Shown here in pieces: positions 15,418 through 23,796 of a stretch of DNA of 64,000 nucleotides. Position 1 is the stretch's first letter; every line of letters starts with the position of its first letter. The DNA comes from Nocardioides halotolerans DSM 19273 (lineage in GTDB: Bacteria; Actinomycetota; Actinomycetes; Propionibacteriales; Nocardioidaceae). Made by a program: the position numbers and the translations under genes. Location of the stretch: the NCBI RefSeq assembly GCF_000422805.1, contig NZ_KE383927.1, positions 140,556-204,555 on the forward strand, read 5' to 3'. The notes under the pieces were generated by a model. The model worked only from the letters and a program-made list of their open reading frames with translations. It was not told the DNA's origin and did no database searches.

Positions 15418-16469
15418 TGGCGCTGGTGCTCGCGGTCGACGGCGAGCGCTGGCGCGGTCACCTGCGCGGCTACGCCGAGGCCACGCCGGGGCTGGTGCCC
15501 GTGGCGAAGGGCAACGGCTACGGCTTCACCCTCGGCCGGCTGGCGCGCAAGGCCGCGTGGCTCGGTGCGGACACGCTCGCGGTCGGCACCTACGAGGAGC
15601 TGCCCGAGGTCGCCGGCCGCTTCCCCGGCGACCTGCTGGTGCTGACGCCGTGGCGCTCCTTCCACCCGGCGCCGGACGCCTCGCTGGAGCGGCGGGTGGT
15701 CCACACGGTGAGCCGGCCCGACGACCTGGGCGGCCTGCTCGCGGCACAGCCGGGGGCGCGGTTCGTGCTCGAGCTCCGCACGTCGATGCGGCGGCACGGC
15801 ATGTCGGCGCAGGAGCTCTGGGGCCTCGGCTCGGACGGCGCGCGGGCGCTGCGCGGCGGCCGCCTCGAGGGCGTGGCGCTGCACCTGCCGCTCGCCGCCG
15901 GACGGCACCTCGCCGAGGTAGAGCGCCTGCTCACCGACCTGGTCGCGGCCGGGCTGCCGACCCGCACGGTCTGGGTCAGCCACCTGACCGCGGCCGAGCT
16001 CACCACCTTGCGCTCGTCGTACGCCGACCTGGAGATCCGCCCGCGCATCGGCACCGACCTGTGGCTCGGCGACCGGGACGCGCTGCGGGTGACCGCGACC
16101 GTGCTCGACGCGCACCCGCTCGCGCGCGGCGACGGGTTCGGCTACCGCGGCCGCACCGCTCCCCGCGACGGCACCCTGCTGGTCGTGAGCGGCGGCACCG
16201 CCCACGGGATCGGCCTGGAGTCGCCCAAGGGCGAGGCCGGGCTCAAGGCCCGCGCCGCGGTCGTCGCCCGCAGCGGGCTCGACGCGATGGGCCTCACCCG
16301 GTCGCCGTTCTGGGTCGACGGCAAGCAGCGGCTCTTCGCCGAGCCGCCGCACATGCAGGCCTCGATGCTGTTCCTGCCTGCCGACGCCGCGGTGCCCGAG
16401 GTGGGCGACCGGGTCGACGCGCGCGTGCGCTACACCGCGACGACGTTCGACCGCGTCGACGTCGGCTGA
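15417..16469 (+). CDS. Alanine racemase-like PLP enzyme
   Basis: Alanine racemase makes D-alanine for peptidoglycan. The 350-residue protein has the fold type III PLP barrel signature VPVAKGNGYGF with the putative Schiff-base Lys31, plus family text RPRIGTDLWLGD and a C-terminal beta domain (about 240-350). It is diverged: the usual KANAYGHG is KGNGYGF, and I cannot confidently place the catalytic Tyr of the C-terminal domain, so substrate and activity are uncertain; it may racemise another amino acid. Translation starts at an ATG overlapping the FemAB stop, so the two are coupled. It converges on the GT87 gene. Confidence 0.85.
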   Translation: MALVLAVDGERWRGHLRGYAEATPGLVPVAKGNGYGFTLGRLARKAAWLGADTLAVGTYEELPEVAGRFPGDLLVLTPWRSFHPAPDASLERRVVHTVSRPDDLGGLLAAQPGARFVLELRTSMRRHGMSAQELWGLGSDGARALRGGRLEGVALHLPLAAGRHLAEVERLLTDLVAAGLPTRTVWVSHLTAAELTTLRSSYADLEIRPRIGTDLWLGDRDALRVTATVLDAHPLARGDGFGYRGRTAPRDGTLLVVSGGTAHGIGLESPKGEAGLKARAAVVARSGLDAMGLTRSPFWVDGKQRLFAEPPHMQASMLFLPADAAVPEVGDRVDARVRYTATTFDRVDVG

Positions 16470-16524
16470 GCCGGGTGCTGCCCCGGGTGCACTTTCGGCG
16501 CCTTTGCGCTGATTTGGTCTTGTT

Positions 16525-17994
16525 TCACGCGTGGAACAGCGCCGGTTCGGCGCGATTGCGCTGATTCGGCACCAACTGGTGGTCGGCCGGCTCGACGGAC
16601 GGGTCGTCGCCACGGTCGCCGAGCACGGGGTCCAGGTCCGGCCGCAGCACGTCGCGGGTGACGATCGCGACGAGGTAGAGCTCGCCGAGCATCCTGATCA
16701 GGATCGCGACCCAGTACCACCCGACCTGGTCGCCCTCGTTGGGCTGCAGGTCGCCGTTGAGGTACCACCACACCGACGCGAAGTAGACGACCTCGCTCGC
16801 CTGCCACACCAGCTGGTCTCGCCAGCGCGGCCGGGCGAGCACGGCCAGCGGCAGCAGCCACAGGACGTACTGCGGCGAGTAGACCTTGTTGACGAGCAGG
16901 AAGCCGGCGACCACGAGGAAGCCGAGCTGCGCCAGCCGCGGCGTGCTCGGCGCGCGGAACCCCACCGCCGCGACCGCGGCGCACCACAGCCCGAACAGCG
17001 CCCACGACCAGTGGTTGACGGTGCCCGCCGCGATCGCCTCACCCGACCACTGGCTCACCACCAGCCAGGCCGAGCCGAGGTCGGGGCCGCGCTCGGAGTT
17101 GAACTCCCAGAACCGCTTCCACTCGTCCTGCCCCACGACGTACGCCGGGGCGTTGAGCACGAACCACGCGCCCGCGGCCGCGAGCACCGTGTCGACCAGG
17201 TCGCGGTAGCGCCGCTCGCGCAGGCAGATGATCGCGATCGGGCCGAGCAGGAAGAGCGGGTAGAGCTTGGTCGCGGTGCCGAGGCCGACGAGGAGGCCGG
17301 TCGCCACCGGCCGGCCGCGTGCCCACGTGAAGAGGGCGCCGGCGACCATCACCACCGCGAGCAGGTCCCAGTTGATGAGCCCGGTGAGCAGCAGGGCCGG
17401 CGAGGCCGCGAAGGCGGCGGCGTCCCACGGCCGCCGGCGGTGGGCACCGGCGAGGAGCCACGCCGAGAGGATGGCGAGCGCCCCGAAGACCAGCGCGTTG
17501 ACGATCACGAAGCCGCGCTGCTCCTTGCGCACCTGCGGGGTGGCGGCAACGTCCTCGACCTGCTGGTCGGAGCGGGCGTGCACGTCGCCCGAGTCGGCCA
17601 CCTGCTGGGTCACCCAGGCGGCGCCGTACGCGAAGTAGGCGATGCCGACGGGGTACTCCATGACCTCGTAGCGCGAGCGCACCTGCGGGTCGTCGGTGTA
17701 GGGCCAGTCCAGCTCCACCAGCCCGCGCCCGGTGTAGAGGTAGGGCAGGTCGGAGTAGCACATGTGCGTGTAGCGGTCGTCGTTCGTCCAGGTGTCCTGG
17801 TAGCAGCCGCTCTTCTGCAGCATCCCGAGCGCGAAGAACGCCGCCGCGACCAGCACCAGCACGCGGGCGGGCGTCCACCAGGGGTGCCGGGTGGCGTGGG
17901 CTCCGACGGGGCCGCCGACGCCCTCGCTGAGGGCGGTGACGACCGGGTCGTCCAGGGTCGGGTGGACGTGGTCGTCCGCTCGGCGGCGGGTCAC
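16525..17994 (-). CDS. GT87-like integral membrane glycosyltransferase
   Basis: The 489-residue protein has about ten hydrophobic segments and the layout of GT87/DUF2029 polyprenol-phosphate-mannose-dependent mannosyltransferases (LINWDLLAVVMVAGALFTWARGRPVATGLLVGLGTATKLYPLFLLGPIA is split over two helices; NKVYSPQYVLWLLPL follows later). An N-terminal extracytoplasmic Cys-containing loop (GCYQDTWTNDDRYTHMCYSDLPYLYTGRG) is conserved in this subgroup. It is the counterpart of mycobacterial Rv0051, also next to ponA1. The GTG at 17994 lies one base after the PBP stop, so the two form an operon. It probably mannosylates a lipid or envelope glycan; the acceptor is unknown. Confidence 0.88.
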   Translation of the reverse strand: MTRRRADDHVHPTLDDPVVTALSEGVGGPVGAHATRHPWWTPARVLVLVAAAFFALGMLQKSGCYQDTWTNDDRYTHMCYSDLPYLYTGRGLVELDWPYTDDPQVRSRYEVMEYPVGIAYFAYGAAWVTQQVADSGDVHARSDQQVEDVAATPQVRKEQRGFVIVNALVFGALAILSAWLLAGAHRRRPWDAAAFAASPALLLTGLINWDLLAVVMVAGALFTWARGRPVATGLLVGLGTATKLYPLFLLGPIAIICLRERRYRDLVDTVLAAAGAWFVLNAPAYVVGQDEWKRFWEFNSERGPDLGSAWLVVSQWSGEAIAAGTVNHWSWALFGLWCAAVAAVGFRAPSTPRLAQLGFLVVAGFLLVNKVYSPQYVLWLLPLAVLARPRWRDQLVWQASEVVYFASVWWYLNGDLQPNEGDQVGWYWVAILIRMLGELYLVAIVTRDVLRPDLDPVLGDRGDDPSVEPADHQLVPNQRNRAEPALFHA

Positions 17995-17995
17995 G

Positions 17996-20509
17996 TCACC
18001 AGCGCATCCGGTCCCACCACGCCCAGGCGAACGCCGAGCGGGTCGCCGCCGCGGTGGCCGCCGCGGTGGCCGCCGCGCGCGACGGCACGCCGGTCGCGCT
18101 GGGCGTCGGCGTGGTGCAGCCCAGGACGGGGCAGGTCGGGGTGGTCGGCGGCGGGGCCGTCGTCGTGGGTGGTGGCGGCGGCGGCGCCGTGGTCGGCGGC
18201 TGGGTCGTCGGGTCCTGGGTCGGCGTGGTCGGCGGCGACGGCACCTCGGTCGGCGTCTTCGTCGGCCTGCCGGTGGCCGTGGACTCCGACTTGGTGGGGC
18301 TCGGCTTCTTCGTGGGCTTCGGCGGCAGCGTCGGCTGGTGGCCGTCGTCGGGCGCCTCACCGTCGACGTACGCCGGCGGCGGGAAGGTCTCCTCCTCGAC
18401 GCCCTCCATGTCGCGGTTCATGACCGCGGTCCACGTGTCGGCGGGGTAGTCGCCGCCGAAGTACGACGGCAGCCAGCCGTCGAGCTGTTCGTTGCCCTTG
18501 CCGCGGACGTACATGACCGAGGTGGACAGCTGGGGCGTGTAGCCGGTGAACCAGGCCGAGTCGACCTGGTCGAGGGCGTTGGTCGCGGTGCCGGTCTTGC
18601 CGGCGGCCGGCCGGTCGATGCCCTGCGCCGCGGTGCCGGTGCCGGTCGCGACGACCTGCTGCAGCGCGTAGCTCACATCGGCGGCGATGTCGGCGCCCTG
18701 GTCCTTGTCGATGACCTGCTTGTCGCTGAGGGAGTGGTCGTAGAGGACCTCGCCGTCCTTCGACTCGACCTTCTCGATGATGTAGGGCTGGTTGAACCGG
18801 CCGCCGTTGGCGATCGTCGCGTAGCCGTTGGCCATGTTGATCGGGCTGATCGTCGCGCTGCCGAGCGTGATGCTCGGATAGGGGTCGAGGCCCGCGCTGG
18901 CCCGGGGGAAACCGTAGTGCTTGCCCGGGCCCTTGTTGGGCGGGATGCCCATGGCGTTCATCATCTCGAGGACCTTCTGCGGCCCGTCCGGCATCGAGAC
19001 CGTGAGATCGGTGTAGGCCGTGTTGATCGAGTCCTCGGTGGCCTTGATCAGGTTGACCGCCGAGCCGTAGTCGTTGTCCTGCTCGTTGCGGATCTCGTCG
19101 CCGTTGTCGAGCACGAACGGCGAGTTGCCCTCGAAGGTGTCCTTGAGCGAGTAGCCGGCCTTGAGCCCCGCCGCCAGGGCGAACGGCTTGACCGACGAGC
19201 CCGCCTGCCCGCCCGCGATCGCCCAGTTGATCTCGCTGTCGAGGTAGTCCTGGCCGGCGAAGATGCCGCGCACCGCCCCGCTGCCGACGTCGACGCTGGC
19301 CACCGCGACGTGGAGGTTCTTGTCGCTGAACTCCTTGCCCTCGGGCCGGACCTCGGCGACGCCCTCCTCGGCGGCGGTCATCGCCTTCTGGGTGAACGTC
19401 GTGGTCACCCGGAGCCCGCCGCCGTCGATCTCGGACTCGGTGAACGGCTCGCCGGTGTCCTTGTTGGTGAGCGTGGTGAGCTCGTTCTTCACCATCGTCA
19501 GCACGTGGCCCTTCTGGCCACCGAACTTGTCGTCCGCCTTCTGCGGAGGGAACTTCGGCAGCTTGCGCGCCGCGCGCTTCGCCTCCTCGGCAGTGATCTC
19601 GTCGGCCTTCGCCATGCCGTCGAGGACGTAGGCGTAGCGCTCGCGCAGCGCGCGCTTGGCGTCCTTGCCGTCGGCCGGGTCGAAGCCGTTCGGGTTGTTG
19701 ATGATGGCCGCGAGCGCCGCGCTCTCCTTGAGGTCGAGCTCGGACGCCGGCTTGTCGAAGTAGGCCTGCGCGGCGGCTTGGACGCCGTACGCCCCGCGGC
19801 CGAAGTAGATGGTGTTGAGGTAGCCCTCGAGGATCTGCTTCTTGGACTTCTGCCGCCCCACCTTGAGCGACAGGATCGCCTCCTTCAGCTTGCGCGTGTA
19901 GGAGCGCTCCTGGGTGAGGTAGAGGACCTTGATGTACTGCTGGGTGATCGTCGACGCGCCCTGGGTGGCGTTGCCGGACGCGTTGTTGAACACCGCGCGG
20001 ACGATGCCGCGGTAGTCCACGCCGCTGTCGCTCCAGAACGTGCGGTTCTCGGCGGCGACGACGGCGTCCTTGATGTCCTGCGGCATCTCGTCGTAGGCGA
20101 TGGCGTCGCGGTTCTGGACGGCGTACTGGCCGAGCTCGCTCTCGCCGTCGCTGTAGTAGACGAACGACGTGTTGGTCTCGAAGTCGGCGTTCGGGTCCGG
20201 CAGCTTGGTGGTCTGGTAGAGGTAGACGAACGCGCCGGCGACGACAAGGGCGCCTGCCAGACAGGCCAGCAGGACGTAGACCAGCGCGCGGCGGACCTTC
20301 TGCCCGCGGGTGCGCGCCTTCTTGGGCTTGCCGTTGCGGCCGAGCACCACGCGCGCCGGCTTGTTGTTGCCGGCCTTCTTGCCCGTCCTGGTGGCGGGAG
20401 CCTTGGAGCCCGCCTTCTTGGCCGCTCCCGAGGGCCTCGCCGCGGCCGCCTTGCGTGCGGGGGGTCGGCCCTGCCCGCCGCCCGAACCCGCCTTCCGCTT
20501 ACCTGCCAC
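17996..20509 (-). CDS. Class A penicillin-binding protein, transglycosylase/transpeptidase
   Basis: This bifunctional PBP1 polymerises and crosslinks peptidoglycan. The 837-residue product has a basic Ala/Lys-rich cytoplasmic tail (1-73), one membrane anchor (74-98), a GT51 domain (about 115-290) with the catalytic Glu154 in VAAENRTFWSDSGVD and GASTITQQYIK, and a transpeptidase domain (about 365-680) with S438xxK441 (GSSVKPF), S494-I-N496 and K638-TGT. A long Pro/Thr-rich tail (710-815) follows, probably reaching into the wall. It matches mycobacterial PonA1, which also adjoins the GT87 gene. The GTG at 20509 is chosen because the lysine-rich tail starts there; the frame is open further upstream but would run through the inverted repeat at 20625. 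Confidence 0.94.
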   Translation of the reverse strand: MAGKRKAGSGGGQGRPPARKAAAARPSGAAKKAGSKAPATRTGKKAGNNKPARVVLGRNGKPKKARTRGQKVRRALVYVLLACLAGALVVAGAFVYLYQTTKLPDPNADFETNTSFVYYSDGESELGQYAVQNRDAIAYDEMPQDIKDAVVAAENRTFWSDSGVDYRGIVRAVFNNASGNATQGASTITQQYIKVLYLTQERSYTRKLKEAILSLKVGRQKSKKQILEGYLNTIYFGRGAYGVQAAAQAYFDKPASELDLKESAALAAIINNPNGFDPADGKDAKRALRERYAYVLDGMAKADEITAEEAKRAARKLPKFPPQKADDKFGGQKGHVLTMVKNELTTLTNKDTGEPFTESEIDGGGLRVTTTFTQKAMTAAEEGVAEVRPEGKEFSDKNLHVAVASVDVGSGAVRGIFAGQDYLDSEINWAIAGGQAGSSVKPFALAAGLKAGYSLKDTFEGNSPFVLDNGDEIRNEQDNDYGSAVNLIKATEDSINTAYTDLTVSMPDGPQKVLEMMNAMGIPPNKGPGKHYGFPRASAGLDPYPSITLGSATISPINMANGYATIANGGRFNQPYIIEKVESKDGEVLYDHSLSDKQVIDKDQGADIAADVSYALQQVVATGTGTAAQGIDRPAAGKTGTATNALDQVDSAWFTGYTPQLSTSVMYVRGKGNEQLDGWLPSYFGGDYPADTWTAVMNRDMEGVEEETFPPPAYVDGEAPDDGHQPTLPPKPTKKPSPTKSESTATGRPTKTPTEVPSPPTTPTQDPTTQPPTTAPPPPPPTTTAPPPTTPTCPVLGCTTPTPSATGVPSRAAATAAATAAATRSAFAWAWWDRMRW

Positions 20510-20624
20510 GTCGCACGAGGGTACGCAACCGGCCCACGAATGGCCGAGTTGACGGGCCCGTCGCGGCGATGGTCGGGCCGTGGTCGCGCGCGCCGTGGTC
20601 GCGGGGTGGTCCGGTCGCCGGTGG

Positions 20625-20693
20625 CGGGGTAGTCCCTGACGAAACGGCCCCGGGATCGGATGTCCAGGGGCCGTTTCGTCAGGGACTACCCCG
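20625..20693. repeat. Perfect 27-base inverted repeat between divergent genes
   Basis: The arms 20625-20651 and 20667-20693 are perfectly complementary over 27 bases and flank a 15-base loop. The left arm reads CGGGGTAGTCCCTGACGAAA and then CGGCCCC. It lies between the 5' ends of the PBP gene and the padR gene, so it is not an ordinary terminator for either. It may be a REP/MITE-like element or an RNA hairpin in one leader. Confidence 0.9.
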
Positions 20694-20735
20694 ACGACCG
20701 AACTCGATGTACCAGCCATTCGCACTTGGTGGATA

Positions 20736-20748
20736 TATCGCTACGATA
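20736..20748 (+). promoter_or_regulatory. TATCG-CTA-CGATA palindrome over the padR -10 box
   Basis: The 13-base palindrome contains TACGAT (20742-20747), a plausible -10 box, and ends 6 bases before the padR GTG. This predicts a leaderless transcript and autorepression by PadR binding across the promoter. Confidence 0.5.
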
Positions 20749-20754
20749 GGTCGC

Positions 20755-21339
20755 GTGGCACGTCGGGCAGAGACCATCGAGCTGGCAGTCCTCGGACTGC
20801 TGCACGAGGGCCCCATGCACGGCTACGAGCTGCGCAAGCGGCTCAACCTCATGCTCGGCTGGGGTCGGGTGCTGTCCTACGGCTCGCTCTACCCCACGCT
20901 GAAGAAGATGCTCAGGGGCGCGCTGATCGAGGAGTCGACCGCGTCGACACCGACCTCGCGGCGTCCCAAGATCGTCTACCAGGTGACCGAGGCCGGCACC
21001 CGGGAGTTCGAGCGGCTGATGTCGGAGGTCGGTCCCACCGCGTGGGAGGACGACAACTTCGACATCCGCTTCGCGTTCTTCTCCTCCACCGACATGGAGA
21101 TCCGGCTGCGCGTGCTCGAGGGCCGCCGGACGCGGCTCCAGGAGCGCCTCGACCGCATCCAGCGCGAGCTCTCCATGACCGAGAAGGAGGTCGACCGGTA
21201 CGCCGGAGAGCTCCAGCGTCACGGCGTGGAGTCGGTCGAGCGCGAGGTCAACTGGCTCTCCGACCTCATCAACGCCGAGCGCGGCAACCCGCCCGCGCCC
21301 AACCTGGGCACCCCGCCCACCACCGCTGAGACGTCCTGA
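20755..21339 (+). CDS. PadR-family transcriptional regulator
   Basis: The 194-residue protein has the PadR winged helix (about 5-80: ELAVLGLLHEGPMHGYELRKRL, then GSLYPTLKKMLRGALIEE, RRPKIVYQVTEAGTREFERLM) and a C-terminal helical dimerisation domain of the Vir/PadR-C kind (90-170). It matches mycobacterial Rv0047c, which likewise adjoins ino1, so it probably controls inositol synthesis or envelope genes in response to an unknown ligand. The GTG at 20755 was chosen because the family starts there (ARRAETIELAVL) and a -10-like box lies just upstream. The ino1 gene starts 38 bases after its stop. Confidence 0.92.
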   Translation: MARRAETIELAVLGLLHEGPMHGYELRKRLNLMLGWGRVLSYGSLYPTLKKMLRGALIEESTASTPTSRRPKIVYQVTEAGTREFERLMSEVGPTAWEDDNFDIRFAFFSSTDMEIRLRVLEGRRTRLQERLDRIQRELSMTEKEVDRYAGELQRHGVESVEREVNWLSDLINAERGNPPAPNLGTPPTTAETS

Positions 21340-21377
21340 CCGGCGCGCAGCACCTATCGAGAAGGGAAACGCACCCC

Positions 21378-22466
21378 ATGGGTTCGGTTCGAGTAGCAAT
21401 CGTCGGAGTCGGCAACTGTGCGACGTCCCTGATCCAGGGCGTCCACTACTACCGCGACGCCGACCCGAGCGCCACGGTGCCGGGGCTGATGCACGTCACC
21501 TTCGGTGACTACCACGTCTCCGACGTGGAGTTCGTGGCGGCGTTCGACGTCGACGACATGAAGGTCGGCAAGGACCTCTCCGAGGCCATCAACGCCTCCG
21601 AGAACAACACCATCAAGATCTGCGAGGTGCCCACCCTCGGCATCGAGGTGCAGCGCGGCCACACCCTCGACGGCCTCGGCAAGTACTACCGCCAGACCAT
21701 CGCGGAGTCGGCCGCCGAGCCGGTCGACGTCGTCCAGGTCCTCAAGGACACCCAGGCCGACGTGCTCGTGTCCTACCTCCCGGTGGGCTCGGAGGAGGCC
21801 GACAAGTTCTACGCCCAGTGCGCGATCGACGCGGGCGTGGCCTTCGTCAACGCCCTGCCCGTCTTCATCGCCTCCGACCCCGAGTGGGCCAAGAAGTTCG
21901 AGGACGCCGGCGTCCCGATCATCGGCGACGACATCAAGTCGCAGGTCGGCGCGACCATCACCCACCGCGTGCTGGCGAAGCTGTTCGAGGACCGCGGCGT
22001 GGCCCTCGACCGCACCTACCAGCTCAACGTCGGCGGCAACATGGACTTCAAGAACATGCTCGAGCGCGAGCGCCTGGAGTCCAAGAAGGTCTCGAAGACC
22101 CAGGCCGTGACGTCCAACCTCACCGGCTCGCTGGCCGGCGTAGGCGCCGACGACCGCAACGTCCACATCGGCCCGTCCGACTACGTCGCGTGGCTCGACG
22201 ACCGCAAGTGGGCCTACGTCCGCCTCGAGGGCCGCGCGTTCGGCGACGTCCCGCTCAACCTGGAGTACAAGCTCGAGGTCTGGGACTCCCCCAACTCCGC
22301 CGGCATCATCATCGACGCGATCCGCGCCGCGAAGATCGCCAAGGACCGCGGCCTCGGCGGCCCGATCCTGTCCGCGTCGTCGTACCTCATGAAGTCGCCC
22401 CCGGTGCAGCTCCCCGACGAGGAGGGCCGCGCGCGCGTGGAGGCCTTCATCCGCGGTGAGGAGTGA
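21378..22466 (+). CDS. ino1: Inositol-1-phosphate synthase
   Basis: Converts glucose 6-phosphate to inositol 1-phosphate with NAD+, the first step towards phosphatidylinositol, mycothiol and inositol lipids in actinobacteria. The 362-residue protein begins with a Rossmann motif (VRVAIVGVGNCATSLIQGVHYY) and contains the family texts VLVSYLPVGSEEADKFYAQCAIDAG, DDIKSQVGATITHR, YQLNVGGNMDFKNMLERERLESKKVSKTQAV split across the active site, and DSPNSAGIIIDAIRAAK. The length is that of the bacterial/archaeal short form. A GAAGGGAAA ribosome site precedes the ATG. It follows padR closely, and the order is conserved in mycobacteria. Confidence 0.96.
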   Translation: MGSVRVAIVGVGNCATSLIQGVHYYRDADPSATVPGLMHVTFGDYHVSDVEFVAAFDVDDMKVGKDLSEAINASENNTIKICEVPTLGIEVQRGHTLDGLGKYYRQTIAESAAEPVDVVQVLKDTQADVLVSYLPVGSEEADKFYAQCAIDAGVAFVNALPVFIASDPEWAKKFEDAGVPIIGDDIKSQVGATITHRVLAKLFEDRGVALDRTYQLNVGGNMDFKNMLERERLESKKVSKTQAVTSNLTGSLAGVGADDRNVHIGPSDYVAWLDDRKWAYVRLEGRAFGDVPLNLEYKLEVWDSPNSAGIIIDAIRAAKIAKDRGLGGPILSASSYLMKSPPVQLPDEEGRARVEAFIRGEE

Positions 22467-22493
22467 CGCTCCCTCTCCCAGGCTGACTGTGTG

Positions 22494-22509
22494 CCCGGCT
22501 GGCGCCGGG
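22494..22509 (+). terminator. Short GC hairpin after ino1
   Basis: CCCGGC (22494-22499) pairs with GCCGGG (22504-22509) around a 4-base loop, 28 bases after the ino1 stop. No T-run follows. It is probably the ino1 terminator. Confidence 0.45.
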
Positions 22510-22512
22510 GAC

Positions 22513-22573
22513 GTCGAGTGACCCAATCCGCAGGTTCGCAACCGTTTTCATACTGCAGATCGGGTCACTCGAC
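22513..22573. repeat. Palindromic repeat, copy A
   Basis: The arms 22513-22533 and 22553-22573 match at 19 of 21 positions; outer ends read GTCGAGTGACCC and GGGTCACTCGAC. A second copy with the same ends lies at 23655-23715, and the two bracket the endonuclease-like gene. Confidence 0.88.
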
Positions 22574-22634
22574 GCATTTCCACAGGCCCACACCGCGCTG
22601 ATTCCTCCACAGGCGGGTCGGGCAGCCGTCTCGT

Positions 22635-23642
22635 GTGCCGCACCGCTGGGACCCGATCGCCCCGCCTGTCACCGGGTTGGTGGTGCCTGCGCGCGTCGAC
22701 CCCACCGGCGAGAACGGTCCGACCCGAGGGCAGGCCGCGGGACCGGGCTTCCGCTCGACGTCGCCTGGTCGGGTCGTCCCGGCGAGCGTGACGGACGACC
22801 TGGTCGAGCAGCGGATCCTGGAGGCGTACGCCGGCGCCGGTCCGACCGCAGTCGTGACCGGGTGGGCGGCTCTGCGCCTGCTCGGCGCCGGTCACTTCGA
22901 CGGGCTGGAGCGTGACGGCAGGACCCGGAGGCCAGTCCCGATCGCCGTGGACGGTGGGCGCGTCCGCACCGCACCGGGCCGGCTCGTGGTCCGCCACACC
23001 GTTCCGCCGGACGAGGTCGTCATCGTGCACGGCATCCGCTGCGCCAAGGCCGAACGCGCGCTCTTCGACGAGATGCGACTTCAACAGCACGACCCGCGCG
23101 AGATGGCGGTGGCAGCCGGGAACGCCTTCCGGGGCCAACTCACCTCGCTCAAGCGCATGCGGCTCTACGTCGCCACGCGGCGCTGGTACCGCGACAAGCG
23201 CATCGTCGCCAGTGGACTCGCGCTGGCCGCCGAGGGATGCCGGTCGCCGCAGGAGGACAGGTTCCGTCTCGTGTGGGAGCTCGACGCGATGTGGGGGCCG
23301 CCGCTGCTGAACCGCGAGGTGTTCGACGACGGTGGCGTCCTGGTCGGCATCCCGGACCTCCTCGACCCGCGACGCGGGGTGGCCGGTGAATACCTCGGAG
23401 CCGACCACCGCGATCCTGAGCAGCACCAGAACGACGTCGGCAGGTCGGCGGGGTTTCGCCGGGTCGGCCTCGAGCCGGTCGAGGTGGTGGGTCGCGACAT
23501 GCGCCACCGCCCGATCATCGTGACCCGGATGGCCGAGGCAGAGGCGCGCGCGAAACTCAGGCCTCACACGTGGGTGCTGGGATCTCCGGCATCGCCCACG
23601 CTCGACGAGATCCTGGATGCTCGGGACGCCGCCGCCGAGTGA
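22635..23642 (+). CDS. AbiEi-like / degenerate endonuclease-fold protein
   Basis: The 335-residue protein belongs to a group common and multicopy in actinobacteria, often annotated as AbiEi-type or DUF559 proteins. The middle part (about 50-160: AVVTGWAALRLLGAGHFDGL, VVRHTVPPDEVVIVHGIRCAKAERALFDEM) resembles AbiEi antitoxin regions, and the C-terminal part (about 205-300: SPQEDRFRLVWELD, VLVGIPDLLDPRRGVAGEYLGADH) resembles a PD-(D/E)xK nuclease core in which the catalytic Lys is not evident. No toxin partner is next to it. The start is uncertain: GTG at 22635 is used, but a GTG at 22788 (TDDLVEQ) would give a more family-like N-terminus. Palindromic repeats flank it on both sides, suggesting mobility. 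Confidence 0.7.
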   Translation: MPHRWDPIAPPVTGLVVPARVDPTGENGPTRGQAAGPGFRSTSPGRVVPASVTDDLVEQRILEAYAGAGPTAVVTGWAALRLLGAGHFDGLERDGRTRRPVPIAVDGGRVRTAPGRLVVRHTVPPDEVVIVHGIRCAKAERALFDEMRLQQHDPREMAVAAGNAFRGQLTSLKRMRLYVATRRWYRDKRIVASGLALAAEGCRSPQEDRFRLVWELDAMWGPPLLNREVFDDGGVLVGIPDLLDPRRGVAGEYLGADHRDPEQHQNDVGRSAGFRRVGLEPVEVVGRDMRHRPIIVTRMAEAEARAKLRPHTWVLGSPASPTLDEILDARDAAAE

Positions 23643-23654
23643 CCCCCGGTTGTC

Positions 23655-23715
23655 GTCGAGTGACCGGATCTGCAGGTTGGGAGCGCTCCCTGACCTGTCA
23701 TATGGGTCACTCGAC
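23655..23715. repeat. Palindromic repeat, copy B
   Basis: The outer arms GTCGAGTGACC (23655-23665) and GGTCACTCGAC (23705-23715) are perfect; inner parts diverge. The left half shares ATC-GCAGGTT with copy A. A second palindrome, GGGAGCGCTCCC, is at 23679-23690 in the loop. Confidence 0.85.
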
Positions 23716-23796
23716 GCGAAACGACCGGGCCACCACCCGCCCAGCCCACGCCCCAGCCCACGCCCCAGCCCACGTCCCACCCCAGCCCAGGCCCAG

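Noticed and set aside
16521..16538. parS-like palindrome TGTTTCACGCGTGGAACA
   Set aside because: It has two extra central bases and a mismatch compared with parS, so half-site spacing is wrong for ParB. It is the end of the GT87 gene with its stop codon.
20625..20693. The long inverted repeat as an intrinsic terminator
   Set aside because: It lies between the 5' ends of divergent genes, so there is no transcript end to serve, and no T-run follows either arm.
23738..23795. Short direct repeats of CAGCCCACGCCC resembling a CRISPR start
   Set aside because: Units are adjacent with no spacers and too short; it is a simple tandem repeat.
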